From Luidia sarsii (Eukaryota > Echinodermata > Asteroidea > Paxillosida > Luidiidae), in NCBI GenBank assembly GCA_949987565.1, contig OX465111.1:5328921-5392920 (forward strand): DNA of 64,000 bases, given 5' to 3'. This document shows, one piece after another, positions 20,903 through 35,127 of the stretch (position 1 is its first letter; each line of letters opens with the position of its first letter). Both the position numbers and the translations under genes were made by a program. Below the pieces are notes generated by a model. It did not search any database and was not told the DNA's origin. It saw only the letters and a list, made by a program, of their open reading frames with translations.

Positions 20903-22157
20903 TTAATATTTGGTTGACAAGGCTAAATGTTGCCATGCTATGAGCCCTTGGAATGAGCTATCTCCCAGTGTTGAGATTTCTCAAATCAAACATGTTTCGA
21001 CGAGTTTATCATCAATCAAAGTGACCTACCCTGTATTAGCGAGAGGCCTTGTGTGTGTACACTCGCACATAACAGAGGGCGGAGAGTAACAGAAAAGAAA
21101 ACTTCACTTTGCAAGTTAATATCTCAATTAATATTTGGTTGACGAAGCTAGATGTTGGCATGGTAAGAGCCCTTGGAATAAGCTATCCCCCAGTGTTGAG
21201 ATTTGTCAAGTCGAAAATGTTTGGACAATTTTATCATCAATCAAAGTGACCCACCCTGTATAAGCGAGAGGCCTTGTGTGTGTAGACTCGCACATAACAG
21301 AGGGCGGAGAGTAACAGGAAAGAAAACTTCACTTTGCAAGTTAATATCTCATTTAATATTTGGTTGACAAAGCTAAATGTTGGCATGGTAAGAGCCCTTG
21401 GAATAAGCTATCTCCCAGTGTTGAGATTTCTCAAGTCGAAAATGTTTGGACATTTTTATCATCAATCAAAGTGACCTACCCTGTATAAGCGAGAGGGCTT
21501 GTGTGTGTAGACTCGCACATAACAGAGGGCGGAGAGTAACAGGAAAGAAAAATTCACTTTGCAAGTTGATATCTCATTTCATTTTAGGTTGACGAAGCTA
21601 AATGTCGCCATGCTAAGAGCCCTTAAAATAAGCTCTCTCCCAGTGTTGAGATTTTTCAAATCGAACATGTTTGGACGACTTGATCATCAATCAAAGTGAC
21701 CTACCCTGTATTAGCGAGAGGCCTTGTGTGCGTACACTCGCACATAACAGAGGGCGGAGAGTAACAGGAAAGAAAACTTCACTTTGCAAGTTAATATCTC
21801 AATTAATATTTGGTTGACGAAGCTAAATGTTGGCATGGTAAGAGCCCTTGGAATAAGCTAACCCCCAGTGTTGAGATTTCTCAAGTCGAAAATGTTTGGA
21901 CAATTTTATCATCAATCAAAGTGACCTACCCTGTATAAGCGAGAGGGCTTGTGTGTGTAGACTCGCACATAACAGAGGGCGGAGAGTAACAGGAAAGAAA
22001 AATTCACTTTGCAAGTTGATATCTCATTTCATTTTGGATTGACGAAGCTAAATGTCGGCATGCGAAATGCCCTTGGAAAAAGCTATCTCCCAGTGTTGAG
22101 ATTTTTCAAATCGAACATGTTTGGACGATTTTATCATCCAGCAAAATGACGTACCCT

Positions 22158-22329
22158 GGGATGACGACCGAACAGGTCTGAGAGGATGACCACCTGACCA
22201 TTGAATATCTAGCGAGACCCGTTGACTAGCATAGAGACGCACGCGTCGCTGCACTTTTAGAATCATCGTACTCTCGTCCTTTCTTATGTTTGGACCGAAC
22301 AAATTACACTTTGTAGGTTTATATATCAT
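22158..22329 (+). repeat. B module 3
   Basis: GGGATGACGACC allele, shared only with 25057. Confidence 0.9.
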
Positions 22330-23359
22330 TTAATATTTGGTTGACAAGGCTAAATGTTGCCATGCTATGAGCCATTGGAATGAGCTATCTCCCAGTGTTG
22401 AGATTTCACAAATCAAACATGTTTCGACGAGTTTATCATCAATCAAAGTGACCTACCCTGTATTAGCGAGAGGCCTTGTGTGTGTACACTCGCACATAAC
22501 AGAGGGCGGAGAGTAACAGGAAAGAAAACTTCACTTTGCAAGTTAATATCTCAATTAATATTTGGTTGACGAAGCTAGATGTTGGCATGGTAAGAGCCCT
22601 TGGAATAAGCTATCCCCCAGTGTTGAGATTTCTCAAGTCGAAAATGTTTGGACAATTTTATCATCAATCAAAGTGACCTACCCTGTACAAGCGAGAGGGC
22701 TTGTGTGTGTAGACCCGCACATAACAGAGGGCGGAGAGTAACAGGAAAGAAAACTTCACTTTGCAAGTTAATATCTCATTTCATTTTAGGTTGACGAAGC
22801 TAAATGTTGGCATGTCAAGAGCCCTTAAAATAAGCTATCTCCCAGTGTTGAGATTTTTCAAATCGAACGTGTTTGGACGACTTGATCATCAATCAAAGTG
22901 ACCTACCCTGTATTAGCGAGAGGTCTTGTGTGCGTACACTCGCACATAACACAGGGCGGAGAGTAACAGGAAAGAAAACTTCACTTTGCAAGTTAATATC
23001 TCATTTAATATTTGGTCGACGAAGCTAAATGTTGGCATGGTAAAAGCTCTTGGAATAAGCTGTCCCCCAGTGTTGAGATTTCTCAATTTGAAAATGTTTG
23101 GACAATTTTATCATCAATCAAAGTGACCTACCCTGTATAAGCGAGAGGGCTTGTGTGTGTAGACCCGCACATAAGAGAGGGCGGAGAGTAACAGGAAAGA
23201 AAAATTCGCTATGCAAGTTAATATCTCTTTTCATTTGAGGTTGACGAAGCTAAATGTCGTCATGATAAGAGCCCTTGGAATAAGCTATCTCAAAGTGTTC
23301 AGATTTCTCAAATCGAACATGTTTCGACGATTTTATCATCAATCGATGTGACCTACCCT

Positions 23360-23475
23360 GGGTTGATGACGGAACAGGTCTGAGAGGATAACCACTTTAC
23401 CATTGAATATTTAGCGAGACCTGTTGACTAGCATAGAGACGCACAAGTCGCTGCATTGTACCGGTGCATTGTACC
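23360..23475 (+). repeat. A module 9
   Basis: Followed by CTACCCTATATT, an allele shared with 26259 and 27507. Confidence 0.9.
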
Positions 23476-25056
23476 CTACCCTATATTAGCGAGAGGCCAT
23501 GTGTGTGTAGACTCGCACATAAGAGAGGGCGGAGAGTAACAGGAAAGAAAACTTCACTTTGCAAGTTAATATCTCTTTTCATTTTAGGTTGACAAGGCTA
23601 AATGTTGCCATGCTATGAGCCCTTGGAATGAGCTATCTCCCAGTGTTGAGATTTTTCAAATCGAACATGTTTGGACGATTTTATTATCAATCAAAGTGAC
23701 CTACCCTGTATTAGCGAGAGGCCTTGTGTGTGTACACTCGCACATAACAGAGGGCGGAGAGTAACAGGAAAGAAAACTTCACTTTGCAAGTTAATATCTC
23801 ATTTAATATTTGGTTGACGAAGCTTAATGTTGGCATGGTAAGAGCCCTTGGAATAAGCTATCCCCCAGTGTTGAGATTTGTCAAGTCGAAAATGTTTGGA
23901 CAATTTTATCATCAATCAAAGTGACCCACCCTGTATAAGCGAGAGGCCTTGTGTGTGTAGACTCGCACATAACAGAGGGCGGAGAGTAACAGGAAAGAAA
24001 ACTTCACTTTGCAAGTTAATATCTCATTTAATATTTGGTTGACAAAGCTAAATGTTGGCATGGTAAGAGCCCTTGGAATAAGCTATCTCCCAGTGTTGAG
24101 ATTTCTCAAGTCGAAAATGTTTGGACAATTTTATCATCAATCAAAGTGACCTACCCTGTATAAGCGAGAGGGCTTGTGTGTGTAGACTCGCACATAACAG
24201 AGGGCGGAGAGTAACAGGAAAGAAAAATTCACTTTGCAAGTTGATATCTAATTCCTTTTTAGGTTGACAAAGCTAAATGTCGCCATGCTAAGAGCCCTTA
24301 AAATAAGCTCTCTCCCAGTGTTGAGATTTTTCAAATCGAACATGTTTGGACGACTTGATCATCAATCAAAGTGACCTACCCTGTATTAGCGAGAGGCCTT
24401 GTGTGCGTACACTCGCACATAACAGAGGGCGGAGAGTAACAGGAAAGAAAACTTCACTTTGCAAGTTAATATCTCATTTCATTTTAAGTTGACGAAACTA
24501 ATTGTCACCATGCTAAGAGCCCTCGGAATAAGCTATCTCTCAGTGTTGAGATTTCTCAAATCGAACATGTTTGGACAATTTTATCATCAATCAAAGTGAC
24601 CTACCCTGTATTAGCGAGAGGCCTTGTGTGTGTACACTCGCACATAACAGAGGGCGGAGAGTAACAGGAAAGAAAACTTCACTTTGCAAGTTAATATCTC
24701 ATTTAATATTTGGTTGACGAAGCTAAATGTTGGCATGGTAAGATCCCTTGGAATAAGCTAACCCCCAGTGTTGAGATTCTCAAGTCGAAAATGTTTGGAC
24801 AATTTTATCATCAATCAAAGTGACCTACCCTGTATAAGCGAGAGGGCTTGTGTGTATAGACTCGCACATAACAGAGGGCGGAGAGTAACAGGAAAGAAAA
24901 ATTCACTTTGCAAGTTGATATCTCATTTCATTTTAGATTGACGAAGCTAAATGTCGGCATGCGAAATGCCCTTGGAAAAAGCTATCTCCCAGTGTTGAGA
25001 TTTTTCAAATCGAACATGTTTGGACGATTTTATCATCCAGCAAAATGACGTACCCT

Positions 25057-25228
25057 GGGATGACGACCGAACAGGTCTGAGAGGATGACCACCTGACCAT
25101 TGAATATCTAGCGAGACCCGTTGACTAGCATAGAGACGCACGCGTCGCTGCACTTTTAGAATCATCGTACTCTCGTCCTTTCTTATGTTTGGACCGAACA
25201 AATTACACTTTGTAGGTTTATATATCAT
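25057..25228 (+). repeat. B module 4
   Basis: Partner of 22158 at 2899 bp. Confidence 0.9.
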
Positions 25229-26258
25229 TTAATATTTGGTTGACAAGGCTAAATGTTGCCATGCTATGAGCCATTGGAATGAGCTATCTCCCAGTGTTGA
25301 GATTTCACAAATCAAACATGTTTCGACGAGTTTATCATCAATCAAAGTGACCTACCCTGTATTAGCGAGAGGCCTTGTATGTGTACACTCGCACATAACA
25401 GAGGGCGGAGAGTAACAGGAAAGAAAACTTCACTTTGCAAGTTAATATCTCAATTAATATTTGGTTGACGAAGCTAGATGTTGGCATGGTAAGAGCCCTT
25501 GGAATAAGCTATCCCCCAGTGTTGAGATTTCTCAAGTCGAAAATGTTTGGACAATTTTATCATCAATCAAAGTGACCTACCCTGTACAAGCGTGAGGGCT
25601 TGTGTGTGTAGACCCGCACATAACAGAGGGCGGAGAGTAACAGGAAAGAAAACTTCACTTTGCAAGTTAATATCTCATTTCATTTTAGGTTGACGAAGCT
25701 AAATGTTGGCATGTCAAGAGCCCTTAAAATAAGCTATCTCCCAGTGTTGAGATTTTTCAAATCGAACGTGTTTGGACGACTTGATCATCAATCAAAGTGA
25801 CCTACCCTGTATTAGCGAGAGGTCTTGTGTGCGGACACTCGCACATAACAGAGGGCGGAGAGTAACAGGAAAGAAAACTTCACTTTGCAAGTTAATATCT
25901 CATTTAATATTTGGTCGACGAAGCTAAATGTTGGCATGGTAAAAGCTCTTGGAATAAGCTGTCCCCCAGTGTTGAGATTTCTCAATTTGAAAATGTTTGG
26001 ACAATTTTATTATCAATCAAAGTGACCTACCCTGTATAAGCGAGAGGGCTTGTGTGTGTAGACCCGCACATAAGAGAGGGCGGAGAGTAACAGGAAAGAA
26101 AAATTCGCTATGCAAGTTAATATCTCTTTTCATTTGAGGTTGACGAAGCTAAATGTCGTCATGATAAGAGCCCTTGGAATAAGCTATCTCAAAGTGTTCA
26201 GATTTCTCAAATCGAACATGTTTCGACGATTTTATCATCAATCGATGTGACCTACCCT

Positions 26259-26374
26259 GGGTTGATGACGGAACAGGTCTGAGAGGATAACCACTTTACC
26301 ATTGAATATTTAGCGAGACCTGTTGACTAGCATAGAGACGCACAAGTCGCTGCATTGTACCGGTGCATTGTACC
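26259..26374 (+). repeat. A module 10
   Basis: Partner of 23360 at 2899 bp. Next A module is 1248 bp on. Confidence 0.9.
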
Positions 26375-27506
26375 CTACCCTATATTAGCGAGAGGGCATG
26401 TGTGTGTAGACTCGCACATAAGAGAGGGCGGAGAGTAACAGGAAAGAAAACTTCACTTTGCAAGTTAATATCTCTTTTCATTTTAGGTTGACAAGGCTAA
26501 ATGTTGCCATGATATGAGCCCTTAAAATGAGCTATCTCCCAGTGTTGAGATTTTTCAAATCGAACATGTTTGGACGATTTTATTATCAATCAAAGTGACC
26601 TACCCTGTATTAGCGAAAGGCCTTGTGTGTGTACACTCGCACATAACAGAGGGCGGAGAGTAACAGGAAAGAAAACTTCACTTTGCAAGTTAATATCTCA
26701 TTTAATATTTGGTTGACGAAGCTAAATGTTGGCATGGTAAGAGCCCTTGGAATAAGCTATCCCCCAGTGTTGAGATTTGTCAAGTCGAAAATGTTTGGAC
26801 AATTTTATCATCAATGAAAGTGACCTACCCTGTATAAGCGAGAGGCCTTGTGTGTGTCCACTCGCACATAACAGAGGGCGGAGAGTAACAGGAAAGAAAA
26901 CTTCACTTTGCAAGTTAATATCTCTTTTCATTTTAGGTTGACGAAGCTAAATGTCGGCATGCTAAGAGCTCTTAAAATAAGCTATCTCCCAGTGTTGAGA
27001 GTTTTCAAATCGAACATGTTTGGACGACTTGATCATCAATCAAAGTGACCTACCCTGTATTAGCGAGAGGTCTTGTGTGCGTACACTCGCACATAACAGA
27101 GGGCGGAGAGTAACAGGAAAGAAAACTTCACTTTGCAAGTTAATATCTCATTTAATATTTGGTCGACGAAGCTAAATGTTGGCATGGTAAAAACTCTTGG
27201 AATAAGCTGTCCCCCAGTGTTGAGATTTCTCAAGTCGAAAATGTTTGGACAATTTTATCATCAATCAAAGTGACCTACCCTGTATAAGCGAGAGGGCTTG
27301 TGTGTGTAGACCCGCACATGAGAGAGGGCGGAGAGTAACAGGAAAGAAAAATTCGCTATGCAAGGTAATATCCCATTTCATTTGAGGTTGACGAAGCTAA
27401 ATGTCGTCATGATAAGAGCCCTTGGAATAAGCTATCTCAAAGTGTTCAGATTTCTCAAATCGAACATGTTTCGACGATTTTATCATCAATCGATGTGACC
27501 TACCCT

Positions 27507-27622
27507 GGGTTGATGACGGAACAGGTCTGAGAGGATAACCACTTTACCATTGAATATTTAGCGAGACCTGTTGACTAGCATAGAGACGCACAAGTCGCTG
27601 CATTGTACCGGTGCATTGTACC
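27507..27622 (+). repeat. A module 11
   Basis: Consensus-like, followed by CTACCCTATATT. Start of the first 2450-bp unit. Confidence 0.9.
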
Positions 27623-28754
27623 CTACCCTATATTAGCGAGAGGGCATGTGTGTGTAGACTCGCACATAAGAGAGGGCGGAGAGTAACAGGAAAGAAAACT
27701 TCACTTTGCAAGTTAATATCTCTTTTTATTTTAAGTTGACAAGGCTAAATGTTGTCATGCTATGAGCCCTTGGAATGAGCTATCTCCCAGTGTTGAGATT
27801 TTTCAAATCGAACATGTTTGGACGATTTTATTATCAATCAAAGTGACCTACCCTGTATTAGCGAGAGGCCTTGTGTGTGTACACTCGCACATAACAGAGG
27901 GCGGAGAGTAACAGGAAAGAAAACTTCACTTTGCAAGTTAATATCTCATTTAATATTTGGTTGACGAAGCTAAATGTTGGCATGGTAAGAGCCCTTGGAA
28001 TAAGCTATTTCCAAGTGTTGAGATTTTTCAAATCGAACATGTTTGGACGACTTGATCATCAATCAAAGTGACCTACCCTGTATTAGCGAGAGGCCTTGTG
28101 TGTGTACACTCGCACATAACAGAGGGCGGAGAGTAACAGGAAAGAAAACTTCACTTTGTAAGTTAATATCTCATTTAATATTTGGTTGACGAAGCTAAAT
28201 GTTGGCATGGTAAGAGCCCTTGGAATAAGCTATCCCCCAGTGTTGAGATTTGTCAAGTCGAAAATGTTTGGACGATTTTATTATCAATCAAAGTGACCTA
28301 CCCTGTATTAGCGAGAGGCCTTGTGTGTGTACACTCGCACATAACAGAGGGCGGAGAGTAACAGGAAAGAAAACTTCACTTTGCAAGTTAATATCTCATT
28401 TAATATTTGGTTGACGAAGATAAATGTTGGCATGGTAAGATCCCTTGGAATAAGCTATCCCCCAGTGTTGAGATTTGTCAAGTCGAAAATGTTTGGACAC
28501 ATTTATCATCAATCAAAGTGACCTACCCTGTATAAGAGAGAGGCCTTGTGTGTGTAGACTCGCACATAACAGAGGGCGGAGAGTAACAGGAAAGAAAACT
28601 TCACTTTGCAAGTTAATATCTCATTTAATATTTGGTTGACGAAGCTAAATGTTGGCATGGTAAGAGCCCTTGGAATAAGCTATCTCCCAGTGTTGAGATT
28701 TTTCAAATCGAACATGTTTGGACGATTTTATCATCCAGCAAAATGACGTACCCT

Positions 28755-28926
28755 GGGATGATGACCGAACAGGTCTGAGAGGATGACCACCTGACCATTG
28801 AATATCTAGCGAGACCCGTTGACTAGCATAGAGACGCACGCGTCGCTGCACTTTTAGAATCATCGTACTCTCGTCCTTTCTTATGTTTGGACCGAACAAA
28901 TTACACTTTGTAGGTTTATATATCAT
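28755..28926 (+). repeat. B module 5
   Basis: Consensus B. Partner of 31205 at 2450 bp. Confidence 0.9.
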
Positions 28927-29956
28927 TTAATATTTGGTTGACAAGGCTAAATGTTGCCATGCTATGAGCCCTTGGAATGAGCTATCTCCCAGTGTTGAGA
29001 TTTCTCAAATCAAACATGTTTCGACGAGTTTATCATCAATCAAAGTGACCTACCCTGTATAAGCGAGAGGCCTTGGGTGCGTACACTCGCACATAACAGA
29101 GGGCGGAGAGTAACAGGAAAGAAAAATTCACTTTGCAAGTTGATATCTCATTTCATTTTAGATTCACGAAGCTGAATGTCGGCATGCTAAGAGCCCTTGG
29201 AATAAGCTATCCCCCAGTGTTGAGATTTTTCAAATCGAACATGTTTGGACGACTTGATCATCAATCAAAGTGACCTACCCTGTATTAGCGAGAGGCCTTG
29301 GGTGCGTACACTCGCACATAACAGAGGGCGGAGAGTAACAGGAAAGAAACCTTCACTTTGCAAGTTGATATCTCATTTCATTTTAGGTTGACGAAGCTAA
29401 ATGTTGGCATGGTAAGAGCCCTTGGAATAAGCTATCCCCCAGTGTTGAGATTTCTCAAGTCGAAAATGTTTGGACAATTTTATCATCAATCAAAGTGACC
29501 TACCCTGTATTAGGGAGAGGGCTTGTGTGTGTAGACTCGCATATAATAGAGGGCGGAGAGTAACAGGAATGAAAAATTCACTTTGCAAATTAATATCTCA
29601 TTTCATTTTAGGTTGACGAAGCTAAATGTCGGCATGCTAAGTGCCCTTGGAATAAGCTATCTCCCAGTGTTCAGATTTCTCAAGTCGAAAATGTTTGAAC
29701 AATTTTATCATCAATCAAAGTGACCTACCCTGTATAAGCGAGAGGGCTTGTGTGTGTACACTCGCACATTACAGAGGGCGGAGAGTAACAGGAAAGATAA
29801 ATTCGCTATGCAAGTTAATATCTCATTTCATTTTAGGTTGACGAAGCTAAATGTCGTCATGATAAGAGCCCTTGGAATAAGCTATCTCCCAGTGTTCAAA
29901 TTTCTCAAATCGAACATGTTTCGACGATTTTATCATCAATTGATGTGACCTACCCT

Positions 29957-30072
29957 GGGTTGATGACGGAACAGGTCTGAGAGGATAACCACTTTACCAT
30001 TGAATATTTAGCGAGACCTGTTGACTAGCATAGAGACGCACAAGTCGCTGCATTGTACCGGTGCATTGTACC
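29957..30072 (+). repeat. A module 12
   Basis: Preceded by ATCAATTGATGTGACC. Start of the second 2450-bp unit. Confidence 0.9.
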
Positions 30073-31204
30073 CTACCCTGTATTAGCGAGAGGGCATGTG
30101 TGTGTAGACTCGCACATAACAGAGGGCGGAGAGTAACAGGAAAACAAACTTCACTTTGCAAGTTAATATCTCTTTTTATTTTAAGTTGACAAGGCTAAAT
30201 GTTGTCATGCTATGAGCCCTTGGAATGAGCTATCTCCCAGTGTTGAGATTTTTCAAATCGAACATGTTTGGACGATTTTATTATCAATCAAAGTGACCTA
30301 CCCTGTATTAGCGAGAGGCCTTGTGTGTGTACACTCGCACATAACAGAGGGCGGAGAGTAACAGGAAAGAAAACTTCACTTTGCAAGTTAATATCTCATT
30401 TAATATTTGGTTGACGAAGCTAAATGTTGGCATGGTAAGAGCCCTTGGAATAAGCTATTTCCAAGTGTTGAGATTTTTCAAATCGAACATGTTTGGACGA
30501 CTTGATCATCAATCAAAGTGACCTACCCTGTATTAGCGAGAGGCCTTGTGTGTGTACACTCGCACATAACAGAGGGCGGAGAGTAACAGGAAAGAAAACT
30601 TCACTTTGCAAGTTAATATCTCATTTAATATTTGGTTGACGAAGCTAAATGTTGGCATGGTAAGAGCCCTTGGAATAAGCTATCCCCCAGTGTTGAGATT
30701 TGTCAAGTCGAAAATGTTTGGACGATTTTATTATCAATCAAAGTGACCTACCCTGTATTAGCGAGAGGCCTTGTGTGTGTACACTCGCACATAACAGAGG
30801 GCGGAGAGTAACAGGAAAGAAAACTTCACTTTGCAAGTTAATATCTCATTTAATATTTGGTTGACGAAGATAAATGTTGGCATGGTAAGATCCCTTGGAA
30901 TAAGCTATCCCCCAGTGTTGAGATTTGTCAAGTCGAAAATGTTTGGACACATTTATCATCAATCAAAGTGACCTACCCTGTATAAGAGAGAGGCCTTGTG
31001 TGTGTAGACTCGCACATAACAGAGGGCGGAGAGTAACAGGAAAGAAAACTTCACTTTGCAAGTTAATATCTCATTTAATATTTGGTTGACGAAGCTAAAT
31101 GTTGGCATGGTAAGAGCCCTTGGAATAAGCTATCTCCCAGTGTTGAGATTTTTCAAATCGAACATGTTTGGACGATTTTATCATCCAGCAAAATGACGTA
31201 CCCT

Positions 31205-31376
31205 GGGATGATGACCGAACAGGTCTGAGAGGATGACCACCTGACCATTGAATATCTAGCAAGACCCGTTGACTAGCATAGAGACGCACGCGTCGCTGCA
31301 CTTTTAGAATCATCGTACTCTCGTCCTTTCTTATGTTTGGACCGAACAAATTACACTTTGTAGGTTTATATATCAT
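31205..31376 (+). repeat. B module 6
   Basis: Private CTAGCAAGACCC. Confidence 0.9.
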
Positions 31377-32406
31377 TTAATATTTGGTTGACAAGGCTAA
31401 ATGTTGCCATGCTATGAGCCCTTGGAATGAGCTATCTCCCAGTGTTGAGATTTCTCAAATCAAACATGTTTCGACGAGTTTATCATCAATCAAAGTGACC
31501 TACCCTGTATAAGCGAGAGGCCTTGTGTGTGTACACTCGCACATAACAGAGGGCGGAGAGTAACAGGAAAGAAAAATTCACTTTGCAAGTTGATATCTCA
31601 TTTCATTTTAGATTCACGAAGCTGAATGTCGGCATGCTAAGAGCCCTTAAAATAAGCTATCTCCCAGTGTTGAGATTTTTCAAATCGAACATGTTTGGAC
31701 GACTTGATCATCAATCAAAGTGACCTACCCTGTATTAGCGAGAGGCCTTGTGTGCGTACACTCGCACATAACAGAGGGCGGAGAGTAACAGGAAAGAAAC
31801 CTTTACTTTGCAAGTTGATATCTCATTTCATTTTAGGTTGACGAAGCTAAATGTTGGCATGGTAAGAGCCCTTGGAATAAGCTATCCCCCAGTGTTGAGA
31901 TTTCTCAAGTCGAAAATGTTTGGACAATTTTATCATCAATCAAAGTGACCTACCCTGTATTAGGGAGAGGGCTTGTGTGTGTAGACTCGCATATAATAGA
32001 GGGCGGAGAGTAACAGGAATGAAAAATTCACTTTGCAAATTAATATCTCATTTCATTTTAGGTTGACGAAGCTAAATGTCGGCATGCTAAGTGCCCTTGG
32101 AATAAGCTATCTCCCAGTGTTGAGATTTCTCAAGTCGAAAATGTTTGAACAATTTTATCATCAATCAAAGTGACCTACCCTGTATAAGCGAGAGGGCTTG
32201 TGTGTGTAGACCCGCACATTAGAGAGGGCGGAGAGTAACAGGAAAGATAAATTCGCTATGCAAGTTAATATCTCATTTCATTTTAGGTTGACGAAGCTAA
32301 ATGTCGTCATGATAAGAGCCCTTGGAATAAGCTATCTCCCAGTGTTCAAATTTCTCAAATCGAACATGTTTCGACGATTTTATCATCAATCGATGTGACC
32401 TACCCT

Positions 32407-32522
32407 GGGTTGATGACGGAACAGGTCTGAGAGGATAACCACTTTACCATTGAATATTTAGCGAGACCTGTTGACTAGCATAGAGACGCACAAGTCGCTG
32501 CATTGTACCGGTGCATTGTACC
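32407..32522 (+). repeat. A module 13
   Basis: Consensus-like. Start of the shortened third unit. Confidence 0.9.
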
Positions 32523-33879
32523 CTACCCTGTATTAGCGAGAGGGCATGTGTGTGTAGACTCGCACATAACAGAGGGCGGAGAGTAACAGGAAAACAAACT
32601 TCACTTTGCAAGTTAATATCTCTTTTTATTTTAAGTTGACAAGGCTAAATGTTGTCATGCTATGAGCCCTTGGAATGAGCTATCTCCCAGTGTTGAGATT
32701 TTTCAAATCGAACATGTTTGGACGATTTTATTATCAATCAAAGTGACCTACCCTGTATTAGCGAGAGGCCTTGTGTGTGTACACTCGCACATAACAGAGG
32801 GCGGAGAGTAACAGGAAAGAAAACTTCACTTTGCAAGTTAATATCTCATTTAATATTTGGTTGACGAAGCTAAATGTTGGCATGGTAAGAGCCCTTGGAA
32901 TAAGCTATTTCCAAGTGTTGAGATTTTTCAAATCGAACATGTTTGGACGACTTGATCATCAATCAAAGTGACCTACCCTGTATTAGCGAGAGGCCTTGTG
33001 TGTGTACACTCGCACATAACAGAGGGCGGAGAGTAACAGGAAAGAAAACTTCACTTTGCAAGTTAATATCTCATTTAATATTTGGTTGACGAAGCTAAAT
33101 GTTGGCATGGTAAGAGCCCTTGGAATAAGCTATCCCCCAGTGTTGAGATTTGTCAAGTCGAAAATGTTTGGACGATTTTATTATCAATCAAAGTGACCTA
33201 CCCTGTATTAGCGAGAGGCCTTGTGTGTGTACACTCGCACATAACAGAGGGCGGAGAGTAACAGGAAAGAAAACTTCACTTTGCAAGTTAATATCTCATT
33301 TAATATTTGGTTGACGAAGATAAATGTTGGCATGGTAAGATCCCTTGGAATAAGCTATCCCCCAGTGTTGAGATTTGTCAAGTCGAAAATGTTTGGACAA
33401 TTTTATCATCAATCAAAGTGACCTACCCTGTATTAGGGAGAGGGCTTGTGTGTGTAGACTCGCATATAATAGAGGGCGGAGAGTAACAGGAATGAAAAAT
33501 TCACTTTGCAAATTAATATCTCATTTCATTTTAGGTTGACGAAGCTAAATGTCGGCATGCTAAGTGCCCTTGGAATAAGCTATCTCCCAGTGTTCAGATT
33601 TCTCAAGTCGAAAATGTTTGAACAATTTTATCATCAATCAAAGTGACCTACCCTGTATAAGCGAGAGGGCTTGTGTGTGTAGACCCGCACATTAGAGAGG
33701 GCGGAGAGTAACAGGAAAGATAAATTCGCTATGCAAGTTAATATCTCATTTCATTTTAGGTTGACGAAGCTAAATGTCGTCATGATAAGAGCCCTTGGAA
33801 TAAGCTATCTCCCAGTGTTCAAATTTCTCAAATCGAACATGTTTCGACGATTTTATCATCAATCGATGTGACCTACCCT
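32407..33879 (+). repeat. Shortened 2450-bp unit, copy 3, lacking 977 bp
   Basis: Follows copy 2 up to about 33395, then jumps from the GTCAAGTCGAAAATGTTTGG of one monomer into a later equivalent monomer. The block holding the B module is skipped. The A-to-A distance is 1473 instead of 2450. Confidence 0.85.
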
Positions 33880-33995
33880 GGGTTGATGACGGAACAGGTC
33901 TGAGAGGATAACCACTTTACCATTGAATATTTAGCGAGACCTGTTGACTAGCATAGAGACGCACAAGTCGCTGCATTGTACCGGTGCATTGTACC
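33880..33995 (+). repeat. A module 14
   Basis: Consensus-like. 1473 bp after the previous one because of the 977-bp loss. Confidence 0.9.
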
Positions 33996-35127
33996 CTACC
34001 CTGTATTAGCGAGAGGGCATGTGTGTGTAGACTCGCACATAACAGAGGGCGGAGAGTAACAGGAAAACAAACTTCACTTTGCAAGTTAATATCTCTTTTT
34101 ATTTTAAGTTGACAAGGCTAAATGTTGTCATGCTATGAGCCCTTGGAATGAGCTATCTCCCAGTGTTGAGATTTTTCAAATCGAACATGTTTGGACGATT
34201 TTATTATCAATCAAAGTGACCTACCCTGTATTAGCGAGAGGCCTTGTGTGTGTACACTCGCACATAACAGAGGGCGGAGAGTAACAGGAAAGAAAACTTC
34301 ACTTTGCAAGTTAATATCTCATTTAATATTTGGTTGACGAAGCTAAATGTTGGCATGGTAAGAGCCCTTGGAATAAGCTATTTCCAAGTGTTGAGATTTT
34401 TCAAATCGAACATGTTTGGACGACTTGATCATCAATCAAAGTGACCTACCCTGTATTAGCGAGAGGCCTTGTGTGTGTACACTCGCACATAACAGAGGGC
34501 GGAGAGTAACAGGAAAGAAAACTTCACTTTGCAAGTTAATATCTCATTTAATATTTGGTTGACGAAGCTAAATGTTGGCATGGTAAGAGCCCTTGGAATA
34601 AGCTATCCCCCAGTGTTGAGATTTGTCAAGTCGAAAATGTTTGGACGATTTTATTATCAATCAAAGTGACCTACCCTGTATTAGCGAGAGGCCTTGTGTG
34701 TGTACACTCGCACATAACAGAGGGCGGAGAGTAACAGGAAAGAAAACTTCACTTTGCAAGTTAATATCTCATTTAATATTTGGTTGACGAAGATAAATGT
34801 TGGCATGGTAAGATCCCTTGGAATAAGCTATCCCCCAGTGTTGAGATTTGTCAAGTCGAAAATGTTTGGACAATTTTATCATCAATCAAAGTGACCTACC
34901 CTGTATAAGAGAGAGGCCTTGTGTGTGTAGACTCGCACATAACAGAGGGCGGAGAGTAACAGGAAAGAAAACTTCACTTTGCAAGTTAATATCTCATTTA
35001 ATATTTGGTTGACGAAGCTAAATGTTTGCATGGTAAGAGCCCTTGGAATAAGCTATCTCCCAGTGTTGAGATTTTTCAAATCGAACATGTTTGGACGATT
35101 TTATCATCCAGCAAAATGACGTACCCT
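33880..35127 (+). repeat. 2450-bp unit, copy 4 (partial)
   Basis: Repeats the start of the unit from A module 33880 up to B module 35128, after which the array enters the 1429-bp duplication. Confidence 0.8.

Larger units (their letters stand above)
21790..23930 (+). repeat. 2899-bp-offset duplication, copy 1
   Basis: Contains B module 22158 (GGGATGACGACC allele), CTCAATTTGAAAATG near 23083 and A module 23360. All recur 2899 bp downstream. Edges are approximate. Confidence 0.85.
24689..26829 (+). repeat. 2899-bp-offset duplication, copy 2
   Basis: Contains B module 25057 and A module 26259. Differences from copy 1 are scattered single bases, such as GTGCGGACACTCG near 25829. Edges are approximate. 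Confidence 0.85.
27507..29956 (+). repeat. 2450-bp higher-order unit, copy 1
   Basis: Phased here from A module to A module. It holds the A, S3, S2 and TTTCCAAGTG-marked monomers, then B module 28755, its S3, and a monomer with GATTCACGAAGCTG. The first part differs slightly from later copies (AGGAAAGAAAAC versus AGGAAAACAAAC). Confidence 0.85.
29957..32406 (+). repeat. 2450-bp higher-order unit, copy 2
   Basis: Exact 2450-bp spacing from copy 1 for both the A (29957) and B (31205) modules. The shared private variants GACGAAGATAAATG and TAAGATCCC confirm the register. Confidence 0.88.

Noticed and set aside
22048..22329. Recurring 93-codon open frame on the minus strand across B units
   Set aside because: Same reason: it follows the repeat unit, is low in family-like features and loses length in diverged copies such as 60519-60690.
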